A DNA stretch of 64,000 nucleotides, from positions 12,871,611 through 12,935,610 of the forward strand of contig CM030716.1 in NCBI GenBank assembly GCA_017979445.1, written 5' to 3'. The notes below the pieces were generated by a model that was given only the letters and a program-made list of their open reading frames with translations, was not told the origin of the DNA and searched no databases. Positions within the stretch are counted from its first letter, which is position 1. Each line of letters begins with the position of its first letter. Position numbers and translations under genes: made by a program. This document shows positions 10,324-20,221 of this stretch, piece by piece. Origin of the DNA: Akebia trifoliata. Lineage: Eukaryota > Streptophyta > Magnoliopsida > Ranunculales > Lardizabalaceae.

Positions 10324-12854
10324 ATGGCGCGTACTCGAGGGAGCAGAGCTGCATTGATTGGTGAGTCCGAGGGCAGGCAGTCTGCGAGGACTCGATACGA
10401 GCAGGAGACTGTGAGGGTTCCACCTACAGAGGAGGCGACTCAGTCTTCATCGAGTGGTTCATCCTCTGGGAGCGAGGCGGATATTGGTGTTTCGCGACGC
10501 CGTGCTGCGGTTCGACGAGTGCCTAGGAGGAGTAGGACTACAGAGGCGGCAGGCAGAGGTGGTGGTGGTGGCCGAGGTGATGGTGGTAGTAGTAGTGGTG
10601 GTCGAGGTGATGGTAGTAGTGAGGGTGGTAGTGGTGGTCGAGGTGATAGTGGTAGTCGAGGTCGAGGGGTAGAGGGAGCTCGTGCTTCGATTCCTGCAGA
10701 GGCCAGAGAGGGTGTAGTGGATACTCCTCTTCTCAGTGGATTGAGCAGACACGTCTCGATGTACGTACGGATGGACGTGCCGACTCCTTACCCATCCAGC
10801 AGCTACAGGGGTAGTTGGAGAACTTTTATGCTAGAGTTATCTCAGTTTACTGAGGATCTGAAGGGCCAGTTTATTTGGGCCGGCTTTGGAGCTTTCTTGA
10901 GGATTCCCTACTTTAGGTCAGACCGACCTATTTTTGTTGCGATGATGGAGAGGTGGTTTCCGGCTACGCACACATTTCATATGCCAGAGACCGAGATTGG
11001 TATCAGGCCATCAGATTTTGTGACCATCACCGGGATCTCTATGGAGGGAGATGCCATTTTTCCTCATATGCTGCCGTTAGACGAGGTTGCCGAGTTGATT
11101 GGGGCTCCTTATATTCCAGCTGCCGAGGTGGGCAAGCTACATAGACTGGGCATGCGGTTTTTATGGTCGACCCTAGGCCAGCGGGGTCGGACAGTGAGGC
11201 GAGGAGATGCTGACTTTGCTGCAGTCTTCCGCCTCAGTTTCTTACTGTTGTTGGGGAGCTGCTTCTTCTTGGAGGACGACTCCACGGTGATGACCTGGTT
11301 TTTCCCTTTTCTTCGAGACATTCGCCGAGTAGCTACCTATGACTGGGAGAGTCTGATTTATGGCACCATCCTTGGTGGCCTAGATCGTATCGTGGAGGGT
11401 ATCACTTCCCCACGAGGTGGCGGTATCTCTGCCAGATTCTTCTGGCCCTTTATCGAGGTACTTTCTTTCTCAAGTCTTCGAATTTTTGGGCATTTCCTTT
11501 CTTTTGATTGATTGGTCTGATCTTGTCGTTCCCTTTTTCTTCCAGCTTTTTGTACATGTTCACTTCCCGTACTATCTGCCTAAGATGCGCCATCCAGATG
11601 AGGGCTATCCTCTCGGTGCTTTTTGGGCGACTCGAGACGGGCGCACTATCAAGAGCAACGCCCGTAGTGCCCGGGCCCACTTTGACAGGTGTAGGCTTCA
11701 TGAGGTGAGTAACTTCTTTTGGTTTGTAGTACTAGCGCTTCTTTCCAATATCTCATTGTTTCCCTTTTCTTTGTTGTGCAGATATTTTCAGTCACCTTTT
11801 CGGACCTCCCTAAGTCGGTCCAGGAGCGCCGAGAGGTGTGGGCAGCCTTCGATCGAGACATGCGACGAGAGCTCTATCCTTGTTTCATCGGTCGTCTCTT
11901 TTATGTGTACTACTTTGGAGAGCGGCTATTCTTTCAGCATGATCGATTTCTCAGTATCCCAGCAGCTCCGGTGACGCCTTCTTCTATGGATCTATCGGCT
12001 GAGGAGTACTTGGCCTAGGTCGGTGGGGTACCAGCACGAGGGTTTCTAGTGGAGGGTGATTACATTGGTTGGTTCAGGACCACCTCCATTGGTTGCCTGA
12101 TGCCTGCTATGCCCATGCGTGCTGGGATTACTGAGATCGGTGGAGTCTTCATCCGGGAGCATGATGATACTGTGAGTCTTGACTTTTCTCTTTTTCTTGT
12201 CTTCTGATTCTCCATATTTGTCGAAGTTTAATCTTCTACTTTCTTCTCAGATTGATGATCTACGTCGCCTCCGAGAGGGGTACAGTGTGATCGAGGCCCA
12301 GGCGGCCCATTGTGCTGAGATGGAGGCTCGGTGGAGAGCTGCTCAGGCGGAGGTGGCAGCTCAGGCCGAGCGCATCCATGAGTTAGAGATGAGGCTGGCC
12401 ATGAGAGAGTCTCGCTCACAGGCTGAGATGGTACGTTCTTCTTTTTCCCTTATCTCTTCCAATTTAGTATTTTTATCACTGTAGGCTAATTGCTTTGTTT
12501 TCTTGTGATGTTTCAGGACTATCATCGACGCCGTGACGGGGCCAGCACATCTGCTCATCCACCTCCCCCTACTCAGGTACCTTTAATTTCAGTTATTTTC
12601 TTCCATTAGCCTGTTTGCATATTTGCCTGTTATTTGAGTGCATCTGTTTGTCTTTTCAGGCTTCGGATGGCGCCGGACCTTCTGCCCGACCCCCAGCTTT
12701 TACTGTAGATTCTTCTGATATGGGCTTAGGGATGCACGATCTGCCTGCCTCTTCGGGTACCGGTTCTGTCTTCTCCGGACTGAGGAACGTAGATCTATCT
12801 GGCGTTGATTCTGCTGCTCGAGATGCTCCTGGATCAGATGACGATAGATCTTAG
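10324..12854 (+). CDS. Antisense gene 1: plant mobile domain (PMD) protein, six exons, one internal stop
   Basis: Exons as read: 10324-11457, 11546-11704, 11782-12171, 12251-12430, 12517-12576, 12660-12854. All five introns (75-88 bp) have GT...AG ends and all lie in phase 0; together they give about 705 codons. Residues 1-130 are basic and Ser/Arg-rich with an RGG/RGD glycine tract (about 77-115). Residues about 165-430 match the plant mobile domain (aminotransferase-like PMD): ERWFPATHTFH at 209-219 and GISMEGDAI at 237-245 are its hallmark. Exon 4 is a Glu/Ala/Arg coiled coil and the tail is Ser/Asp-rich. A TAG at 12016-12018 breaks exon 3; the frame continues well beyond it, so it looks like a recent mutation. 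PMD proteins occur in host genes of the MAIN/MAIL1 type and in transposons; the role inside this element is unknown. Confidence 0.8.
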
Positions 12855-13093
12855 GATATGCTTATGAACATTTGAAACACATGTATATATATCTTTTTGT
12901 ATTTCGTGCACATTGTGTGACTCATTTTGATTATATATATGACATTGTTTATTTCATTTTGAATCCTCTTGTGAAATGGTGATTAGAACCGTCATTGAGC
13001 AACCGAGGCTGGGAAGTGGTAACATCAAATAACTAGGGTTTATGGGCCCCTTTATGTATTAATTCCTGCATCAATTCAACATCTTGGATGTAC

Positions 13094-13235
13094 TGGTCCG
13101 TGCATGAAGCACGGACTGCGTTAATTTTGAACGGTCCGTGCTTCATGTACGGACTGTTTGAATTTTGAACGGTCCGTGCATGAAGCACGGACTCAAGTGA
13201 ATTTACTCAGTCCGTACTCCATGTACGGACCAGAA
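13094..13235. repeat. Palindrome cluster 2, four units, before antisense gene 2
   Basis: Four units of the same imperfect palindrome as at 9131 (GTCCGTGCATGAAGCACGGAC type, loop ATGAA or TTCAT) lie between the two antisense genes. As in cluster 1 the last unit ends GGACCAGAAC. The ATG of the second gene follows about 90 bp later, so this may be promoter or 5' UTR of that gene. Confidence 0.85.
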
Positions 13236-13322
13236 CTTTTCATTTTGCCTTTTAACTCGCAGACCTTCATTTGGTCATTCTCTTTCACGATTTTTAGGAA
13301 TTTCACACCCCCTAGGGCATCA

Positions 13323-14996
13323 ATGGAGCCCACTCATGTTTTGGAGGATTCCACCAACTTTGATCTTACGGTTGAAAGCTCGTCTTCCGCCCTCGAAGGT
13401 AACTTCAATCTTCCAAATCTCAAAAGGTATGCCGTTGTGGACCCATTTTTACATCAATGGCTTAGTTTTATGACCCATGAAGAGAGAGTTAGGTGGGATT
13501 CCAACAAGCTTGGGTTCACTCTCTCTTTGTCAAAGATCACTATCATGTGGGACTTGATAGAGGCTCTTATGGGATTTTGGGTCCCGGAGCTCAACTTGTT
13601 TCGTTTTGGAGACAAAGAAATGACTCGTACGATTGAAGAGTTTGAGCGCATACTTGGCCTTTGCCAATCGCCTCGGGTGGTTGTACCACCCTTGCGTGAA
13701 AGTTATAGAAAAGAAGCGTCAGGATTCTTTGGGGTCACCAAACAACAATTAGAATGGGTGGATGGAAACTCGAATCTCCTCAAGGTTTCTAAAGAATTTT
13801 TGCTTCGATGGCTTGGGGACATGAATTCTCCATCTCGATTTGATGTTTTGTCATTGGTGGTAATGAACCAACTCTTATTTCCTCGGAACAATGAGTATGT
13901 GAATCTAGCTTTGATAAGCGTCCTTGACCAAGTTCGACAAGGTTTTAGATTGGCTCCCATGCTTCTAGGAGAAACATATTTATCTCTCACGGCTTGTTCG
14001 AGCGGGAGAGAGCGAGTGTATCATGGGTGTGCTCCATTGTTGCAGGTAATGTCCCTTTCAAGTTTGGAAACATCATGATTAGAATTGAAGCTTTTAGATT
14101 TTGAGGCATTGTGATTAAAGTTGACTTCCCTTTTTGTGCAGCTTTGGTTCTTCGATCATTTGGCTTTGACTACACCAATTAGTCGCCCTTTCAACGTCCA
14201 TGCCGATTTGGTGGCTTTGATGAACCGAAGGAAACTTCCCGTCCATTCTGGTGGCAAGTTCGGTTGGTTTGAAGGTTTGCAAGGTATGTCAGATGAAGAG
14301 ATACGTTGGTTAGGCACCTTCCAGCCTTCGGCTTCACCTGTTCTTTCCTTCTCTCAGAGTTGTTTTGCCATATTGATTGGTTTGACTGGAGCTACTCACT
14401 ACATCCCTCTTCGTGTGTTGCGGCAATTTGGTGAAGAACAGGGTATAGTGACTCATGGAGATTTTGGAGAGTGGGTCGGGTCTTTTTCTTCTTCTCCCTC
14501 CTCATGGCAATTGCGTAATCGGTTAGAGAAAGCTTGGAAGAACGTGGTGACTCTTGATTATCCTGTATTTCTGGGTTATTCTTTTCAAAACTACCAACTT
14601 TGGATGCAACAACAGATTGCTGAGGGAACTTGTGCCACGCCTTCAGTTCAAAGGAGCTCTTCTGGTTCTCATTCCTCTGACCACCGTGATCGACTGGCGG
14701 AGATGAAGGTGTCTCATAAGCGGATTGAGAAGATTTGGTTGCGTTCTGAGAATGACCTGAAGAACCAGATAGCTCGACTCGAGTTTTTGAAGAATGAAGA
14801 GTCTTCTATCCTGAGGGCGGAGATTGATGATCTCCGGGAGAGACTTGCTCAAGGTCCCTGTTTTGATGCCTTTGCATTTTACCTGGTGAGTCGTGATGCT
14901 TCCGACGCTGAGGTGGTAATGATTGGACAAGCTGCCCGCATTCGCGCCTTAGAAGAAAGACTCGATTCCTTCTTCATTTCTCGACGAGATGTGTGA
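13323..14996 (+). CDS. Antisense gene 2: DUF7745/Ogre-ORF1-like protein, two exons, intact
   Basis: Exon 1 is 13323-14045 and exon 2 is 14142-14996, joined in phase 0 across a 96-bp intron (CAG/GTAATG...TTTTTGTGCAG). This gives 525 residues with no break. I chose the ATG at 13323 because upstream in-frame sequence runs into the palindrome cluster. Exon 1 has a WDLIEALMGFW...FRFGDKEMTRTIEEFERIL block, and exon 2 has LWFFDHL and GLTGATHYIPLRVLRQ. These resemble the domain seen in many plant DUF7745 proteins and in ORF1-type proteins of Ogre elements. Residues about 424-478 form a charged coiled coil ending LRERLAQ. It stands tandem to the PMD gene and opposite to gag-pol. Function is unknown; being fully open in an element whose integrase is dead is notable. 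Confidence 0.78.
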
Positions 14997-16316
14997 TTGG
15001 CACCATTTTTTTTTTGTTTTTTTGTTTACAAAATATAACGTGAAACTTTTGAAATGGAAGGAAAATAGGTTTTTTACTTACTTGGCCTCAGGTGTATCTA
15101 TTGCTTTGAAAACATGATGTTTGAATAAGTCCTAGATTTTTCGTCATCGGCCAAAATAGTAGTTTTGAAAACATTTGAATTTTTGGTAATTTGTCTTTGT
15201 CGAATAGATATTGTAGATCCAAAATATGAAGATTTTTGAAAAACCTTTGTTATCTCGATGATATTGGTATTTTTGCCAACTACTGAGGATATAGATGTCA
15301 GCAGTTCTCAGGTTCTTCTTAGAGTCATCCCCAGTGCCCCAGTACTGGGTGAATATCGATCGAGCAATGAGACTTAGGATTCTGGGAAATTTTTGCCGTT
15401 CACAGTTTATACTCACGCGGGCCAGGAGTTGTTTTTTTTTTTTTTTTTAAATTTTATGATTCCCTTATTGCCCCTGGTGCCGGTTACGATTTTCACCAGA
15501 CCCGGTTTCCACATTTTTGCGCATCGATGCCTTTTTGGGTTTTCATCGTGCCGGTGGTTTTGATCTTGCCATAGTCTGATTCTTTTACTCATAGCGCCCT
15601 TTCGGGTTTTCACTATGCCCTTTCAGACTATGCTTGTATTTTTTTGGATTTTTACATTGCAAATCTTGTTTGGAGCCTCTGTGTCTTTGTGGCTTGGTGA
15701 CTCAAGTTGAGCTGCGAGATCGGCGACTCTACTCTTGTAGTGGCACTCTTTCTTGAGTAACAGATCTAGATTCCCCTCTCGAGTTTGCTGACGACTATTC
15801 GTGGCTCGGCAACTCAAGTTGAGCCGCGAGATCAATTACTCTACACTTCGAGTACTCTTTTTTTTCGAATATCCGACCTGGACTCCCCTCTCGAATCTTC
15901 CAACGACTAGCAAGACTTTGAGGTCCGGACCAAGTCGCAAGATCATTGGTGCTGCCACCGTCGTTATGATGCTTTAGAACATTCCCTAATCCGAAAGGAC
16001 TTTTGATGGGATGAAGTGTTGGCTAAGGCTGAGTGTAGTGGAAAGGTACAAAATAGGTTAAGGTCTGAGTTTATCTAACGTGGGCTAGACATGTGGTTCG
16101 GCTATTTTTGTTTCGAAAAGGTGATCTATGTCTCCTCCCAGCGTCTCTCGAACTTGTTTAGGCTGGAGATTTGGATCGAGCTCAAGATCAAGTGTCCGAG
16201 TTTTTTTTTGAATTTTTTTTTATTTTTTTGTATTTTTAGCCGTTCACAGTTTATCCTCATGCGGGCCAGGAGTAACTTGGTGCTTTGACTTTTGATTTTC
16301 TTCTCCTTTTTTGTTT

Positions 16317-16353
<37 letters not shown>

Positions 16354-16471
16354 GTTGACTTGCCCCCGTCTTGGGTTAAGAAATGAATGTGATGGCTCAA
16401 AGGGGTTGACTAGGGTTAGATAGTTTGTTTGGGATAGCAAAGATGGCCTTTCGTCATCTCAGGGTCAGATC
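14997..16471. other. Non-coding interval between antisense gene 2 and integrase
   Basis: No gene recognised. A 35-bp sequence GCCGTTCACAGTTTAT...GCGGGCCAGGAGT occurs at about 15396-15428 and again at 16240-16273, each beside a long poly-T run. At about 15690-15910 a unit of about 110 bp is repeated with changes (GGCAACTCAAGTTGAGCYGCGAGATC...CCCCTCTCGA). Gag-pol and the antisense genes converge here, so both 3' ends and polyadenylation signals must lie in this interval; none is obvious. Confidence 0.55.
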
Positions 16472-17794
16472 TCAAGCGTAGTATTTTTTAACGGTGTCAG
16501 CATTGATCGGCTGAGGGAAGACTTGTCTGTCCATTTCTGTAAGGATCAAAGCTCCTCCCGTCATTACCTTCTGCACAATGAATGATCCCTCGTAATTTGG
16601 TCTGAATTTTCCCCTAGCATCTTCTTGTATTGGTAAGATCTTTTTCAAGACAAGGTCTCCTGGTGAGAAATTTCAAGGTTTGACTTTCTTGTTGTAGGCC
16701 TGTGCGATTCGTCTCTGATAGATTTGGCCATGACAAATAGCTGCGAGACGTTTTTCCTCTATCAGATTTAGTTGATCAAATCGAGCTTGAACCCATTCTG
16801 TTTCATCCAACTCTGCTTCTTTTAAGATTCGGAGGGAGGGAATCTCAACCTCGACAGGTAAGACTGCTTCCATTCCATATACCAATGAATACGGAGTTGC
16901 CCCAGTTGAGGTTCGAAATGAAGTCCGGTAAGCATGAAGGGCGAAAGCAACATGTCGTGCCAATCCTTATAAGTGACTGCCATTTTCTCGATGATTCTTT
17001 TGATGTTTTTGTTGGCAGCCTCAACTGCTCCGTTCATTTTGGGCCTGTAAGGTACAGAGTTGTGATGAGTGATCTGAAAATCTTCGCACATCTTGATCAT
17101 ATCCTTGTTTTTGAAGTTCTTGGCGTTGTCTGTTACCAACCCACTAGGAAGTCCGTATCTGCAGATAATATTGTTCTTGACAAACTTCAGAACACTGCTC
17201 TTTGTGACATTGGCATAAGAAGCTGCTTCTACCCATTTCGTAAAGTAATCGATAGCGACTAGGATGAAGCGGTGCCCATTTGAAGCTTTTGGCGAAATCT
17301 GTCCAATAACGTCCATGCCCCAGAGTGAGAAGGGCCAAGGAGTAGTCATATTGTGCAACTCTGAAGGTGGCGCGTTGATCTTATTGGCATAAATCTGGCA
17401 GAGATGGCATTTACGGACATGTTGATAGCAATCACTTTCCATTGTTGTCCAGTAATATCCCATTCTCATGATCTTCTTAGCAAGTATGTGACCATTCATG
17501 TGAGGTCCACAGACTCCACCATGCACGGTTTCGATAAGTCGTTTTGCTTCTATTTCTGCCACACATCGGAGTAAGACTTCATGATGTGATTTCTTGTACA
17601 AAATGCCATTGCTTAGGAAGAATTGGCCTGCTAGCTTCTGAATAGTCCTTCGATCATTAGACGTTGCGTCTGATGGGAGAGTTCGATCTTCGAGATAGGC
17701 TTTGATGTCTGAATACCAAGGCTTTTATTCAGATTCTTATACTTCGACGGGTAGGCAGTAAGCTGGCTCATCTTGAAGTCCGATCTCAATAGGA
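16472..17794 (-). pseudogene. Integrase region of pol, disrupted
   Basis: Minus-strand translation shows an integrase: a His-His-Cys-Cys zinc domain (HGGVCGPH...CHLCQ) at about 17530-17390, then the catalytic core with WGMDVIG, TDNAKNF and NGAVEAANK carrying the Asp-Asp-Glu triad, and the C-terminal region ending KKYYA and TGA at 16474-16472. It cannot be made whole as one protein. A 1-base shift near 17840 closes the preceding frame, stops TAA lie at 17739-17737 and 17727-17725, a second 1-base shift lies near 16950, and a TGA lies at 16675-16673. The longest intact piece starts at an ATG at 17601 and covers zinc domain and core. In life integrase would be cut from the polyprotein and join cDNA to chromosomal DNA. 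Confidence 0.88.
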
Positions 17795-20221
17795 TCAATG
17801 ACTAAGTCCTCTGAGATACTGATCATAGAAGCGAGCGTTGCTTAGTGCATCAGCAAACTGATTCTTAGCTCTCGGCATATAAGTGAATGAGATTCTATCG
17901 AAGCATGAGCTTAGTTCCTCTAGATACTCATGGTAAGGGATCAATCTCGGCTCTCGAGTCTTCCATTCTCCAGTCGTCTGATAGACTACTAGGCTTGAAT
18001 CTCCGAAAACATCGATCTCATCTACCTCGAGATCCAGTGCCGCTTTCAACCCTGCTATGCACGCTTCGTATTCAGCCTCGTTGTTAGAACATTGGAACTT
18101 TAGTCTGATTGCAATTGGCACGTGGGACCCATCTGGTTTGATCAAGACTGCCCCTATTCCGTTTCCCTTCTGATTTGCTGCCCCGTCAAAGTACATTTTC
18201 CAGCCCGGTTCTTCATCATCGTCTTCAATCTCAGTGAGCAATATGGCTTCGTCAGGAAAGTTTGTCTTCAATGGTTCGTAATCAGGCAATGGATGCTCGG
18301 CTAAGTGGTCGGCGATGGCTTGCCCCTTGATGGCCTTTTGAGTGACATAGGTGATGTCAAACTCAGATAATAGTAATTGCCATTTCGCAGTACGACCCGT
18401 TAGTGCTGGCTTTTCGAAGAGATACTTGAGAGGGTCCATTCGAGCGATGAGCATAGTCGAGTAGCTGAGGAGATAGTGGCGTAGTCGTTGAGATGCCCAT
18501 ACCAGTGCGCAGCAAGTCTTCTCGAGTGCCGAATACTTTGCCTCATAATCAGTGAACTTTTTGCTGAGATAGTAAATGGCTTGCTCTTTTCTGCCTGACT
18601 CATCGTGTTGCCCCAGTACACAGCCCATAGACGTTTCTTGCACCGAGATGTACATCAGTAAGGGTCGTCCTGGCGTAGGAGGAACCAAAACTGGTGGATT
18701 GAGCAGATATTTCTTTATCTTGTCGAAGGCTTCTTGACAGTCTTCGTTCCATGCTTTCGGCATATCTTTTCTGAGTAGCTTAAATACTGGTTCACAGATA
18801 GGCGTGAGTTGTGCGATGAATCTGCTGATATATTGTATTCTACCCAGAAATGCTCGGACATCCTTTTCTGATACCGGTGCTTTCATTTCAAGAATGTACT
18901 TGGTCTTTGCTGGATCTATCTCAATGCCTCTTCTACTAACGATGAAGCCCAATAGTTTGCCTGATGTTGCCCCAAAGACACACTTTGCTGGATTGAGCCT
19001 TAAGCTGTACTTTCTTAGCCTGTCGAACAGTTTCTTGAGATTTATCAGATGATCTTCTTCTATGCCTGATTTAGCGATCATATCATCTACGTAGACCTCC
19101 ATTTCTTTGTGGATCATATCGTGGAATAAAGCCGTCATTGCACGTTGATAGGTTGCCCCTGCATTTTTAAGCCCGAATGGCATGACTTTGTAATGAAAAG
19201 TACCCCAGGGTGTAATGAATGCTGTCTTCTCTTGGTCTTCTTCTGCCATTTTTATCTGATTATATCCGGAGAAACCATCCATGAATGAGAACATACCATG
19301 CCCCGCTGTGCTATCGACTAGAGTGTCGATGTGAGGTAGTGGAAAATCGTCCTTAGGACTGGCCTTGTTCAAATCCCGATAGTCGACACACATTCGTACT
19401 TTCCCGTCCTTCTTTGGTACCGGAACGACATTGGCTAGCCATTCGGGGTACGTAGAGACTGCGAGAAATCCTGCTTGAAATTGTTTCATCACTTCGTCTT
19501 TGACTTTGAGTGTCCATTCTGGCTTGAGTCTTCTCAATTTTTGCTTGATCGGCTTGCTCCCAGGTGCGATCGGCAACTTATGAACAACAAGATCCGTGTC
19601 TAAACCGGGCATATCTTTGTAGGACCAGGCGAAGATGTCTTGATAGTTACGCAATAGTTCAATCATTTCTTCTTTTTGCTGAGGGGTTAACAAGGCTCCG
19701 ATTTTTACAACACGTGGGTCATCTTCAGTGCCGAGATTAACTGAGTCTGTATCCTCAATGTTTGGCTGAACACCTTTTTCATGTCGTTCTAACAAGTCTT
19801 TGATTTCTTTAGGAGGGTATTCCACTTCGTCCTCAGACTCTTCTTCAATTCCCATGAGATCGAAGTCGAGTTCGAGATCGAAGTCATACTCATCCTTTTC
19901 ATATTCTGTTCTGTCCAAGGGTCCATTCGATTGAGACAAATCCCTTAAATTCTGTGAAAACTCTTTTTTTGGTTTTTGGAATATATATGTTTTTTTGAGA
20001 TTTTGAAAACTTTTTGATTTTTTTGTTTTTTGAAGACTTTTTAATTTTTTTGATTTTTGAAGAATTTTTGATTTTTTTGATTTTTGAATGCTATTTTTCG
20101 GACATCTGAAATAAGAAGAACAATCATGCATTAGTAAAGATAGGGAGCCCTCAAAACAGTCTTTACCCGAGGACGAGGGCTCGTTATGATCCTCGGGCAA
20201 ACTGATGTTGCCTAACGGCAT
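17795..20221 (-). CDS. pol: pol: reverse transcriptase, RNase H and second (archaeal-type) RNase H
   Basis: 808 codons from an ATG at 20221. Residues 1-150 are not conserved: a Lys/Ser-rich stretch of repeated KKSK/LQK words, then an acidic patch. The RT covers about 210-500, with VDYRDLN, FMDGFSGYNQI, MPFGLKNAGATYQRAM and the active-site YVDD at about 377-380. The pol RNase H follows (AIYYLSKKFTDYEAKYSALEK), lacking a clear first acidic residue (MYISVQE). A second RNase H near the end has all four acidic positions: YFDGA, NNEAEYEA, GDSS and FADAL. An extra C-terminal RNase H is typical of Tat-lineage elements. The frame ends prematurely just after FADAL through a 1-base shift and does not reach integrase. 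Confidence 0.92.
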   Translation of the reverse strand: MPLGNISLPEDHNEPSSSGKDCFEGSLSLLMHDCSSYFRCPKNSIQKSKKSKILQKSKKLKSLQKTKKSKSFQNLKKTYIFQKPKKEFSQNLRDLSQSNGPLDRTEYEKDEYDFDLELDFDLMGIEEESEDEVEYPPKEIKDLLERHEKGVQPNIEDTDSVNLGTEDDPRVVKIGALLTPQQKEEMIELLRNYQDIFAWSYKDMPGLDTDLVVHKLPIAPGSKPIKQKLRRLKPEWTLKVKDEVMKQFQAGFLAVSTYPEWLANVVPVPKKDGKVRMCVDYRDLNKASPKDDFPLPHIDTLVDSTAGHGMFSFMDGFSGYNQIKMAEEDQEKTAFITPWGTFHYKVMPFGLKNAGATYQRAMTALFHDMIHKEMEVYVDDMIAKSGIEEDHLINLKKLFDRLRKYSLRLNPAKCVFGATSGKLLGFIVSRRGIEIDPAKTKYILEMKAPVSEKDVRAFLGRIQYISRFIAQLTPICEPVFKLLRKDMPKAWNEDCQEAFDKIKKYLLNPPVLVPPTPGRPLLMYISVQETSMGCVLGQHDESGRKEQAIYYLSKKFTDYEAKYSALEKTCCALVWASQRLRHYLLSYSTMLIARMDPLKYLFEKPALTGRTAKWQLLLSEFDITYVTQKAIKGQAIADHLAEHPLPDYEPLKTNFPDEAILLTEIEDDDEEPGWKMYFDGAANQKGNGIGAVLIKPDGSHVPIAIRLKFQCSNNEAEYEACIAGLKAALDLEVDEIDVFGDSSLVVYQTTGEWKTREPRLIPYHEYLEELSSCFDRISFTYMPRAKNQFADALSNARFYDQYLRGLSH

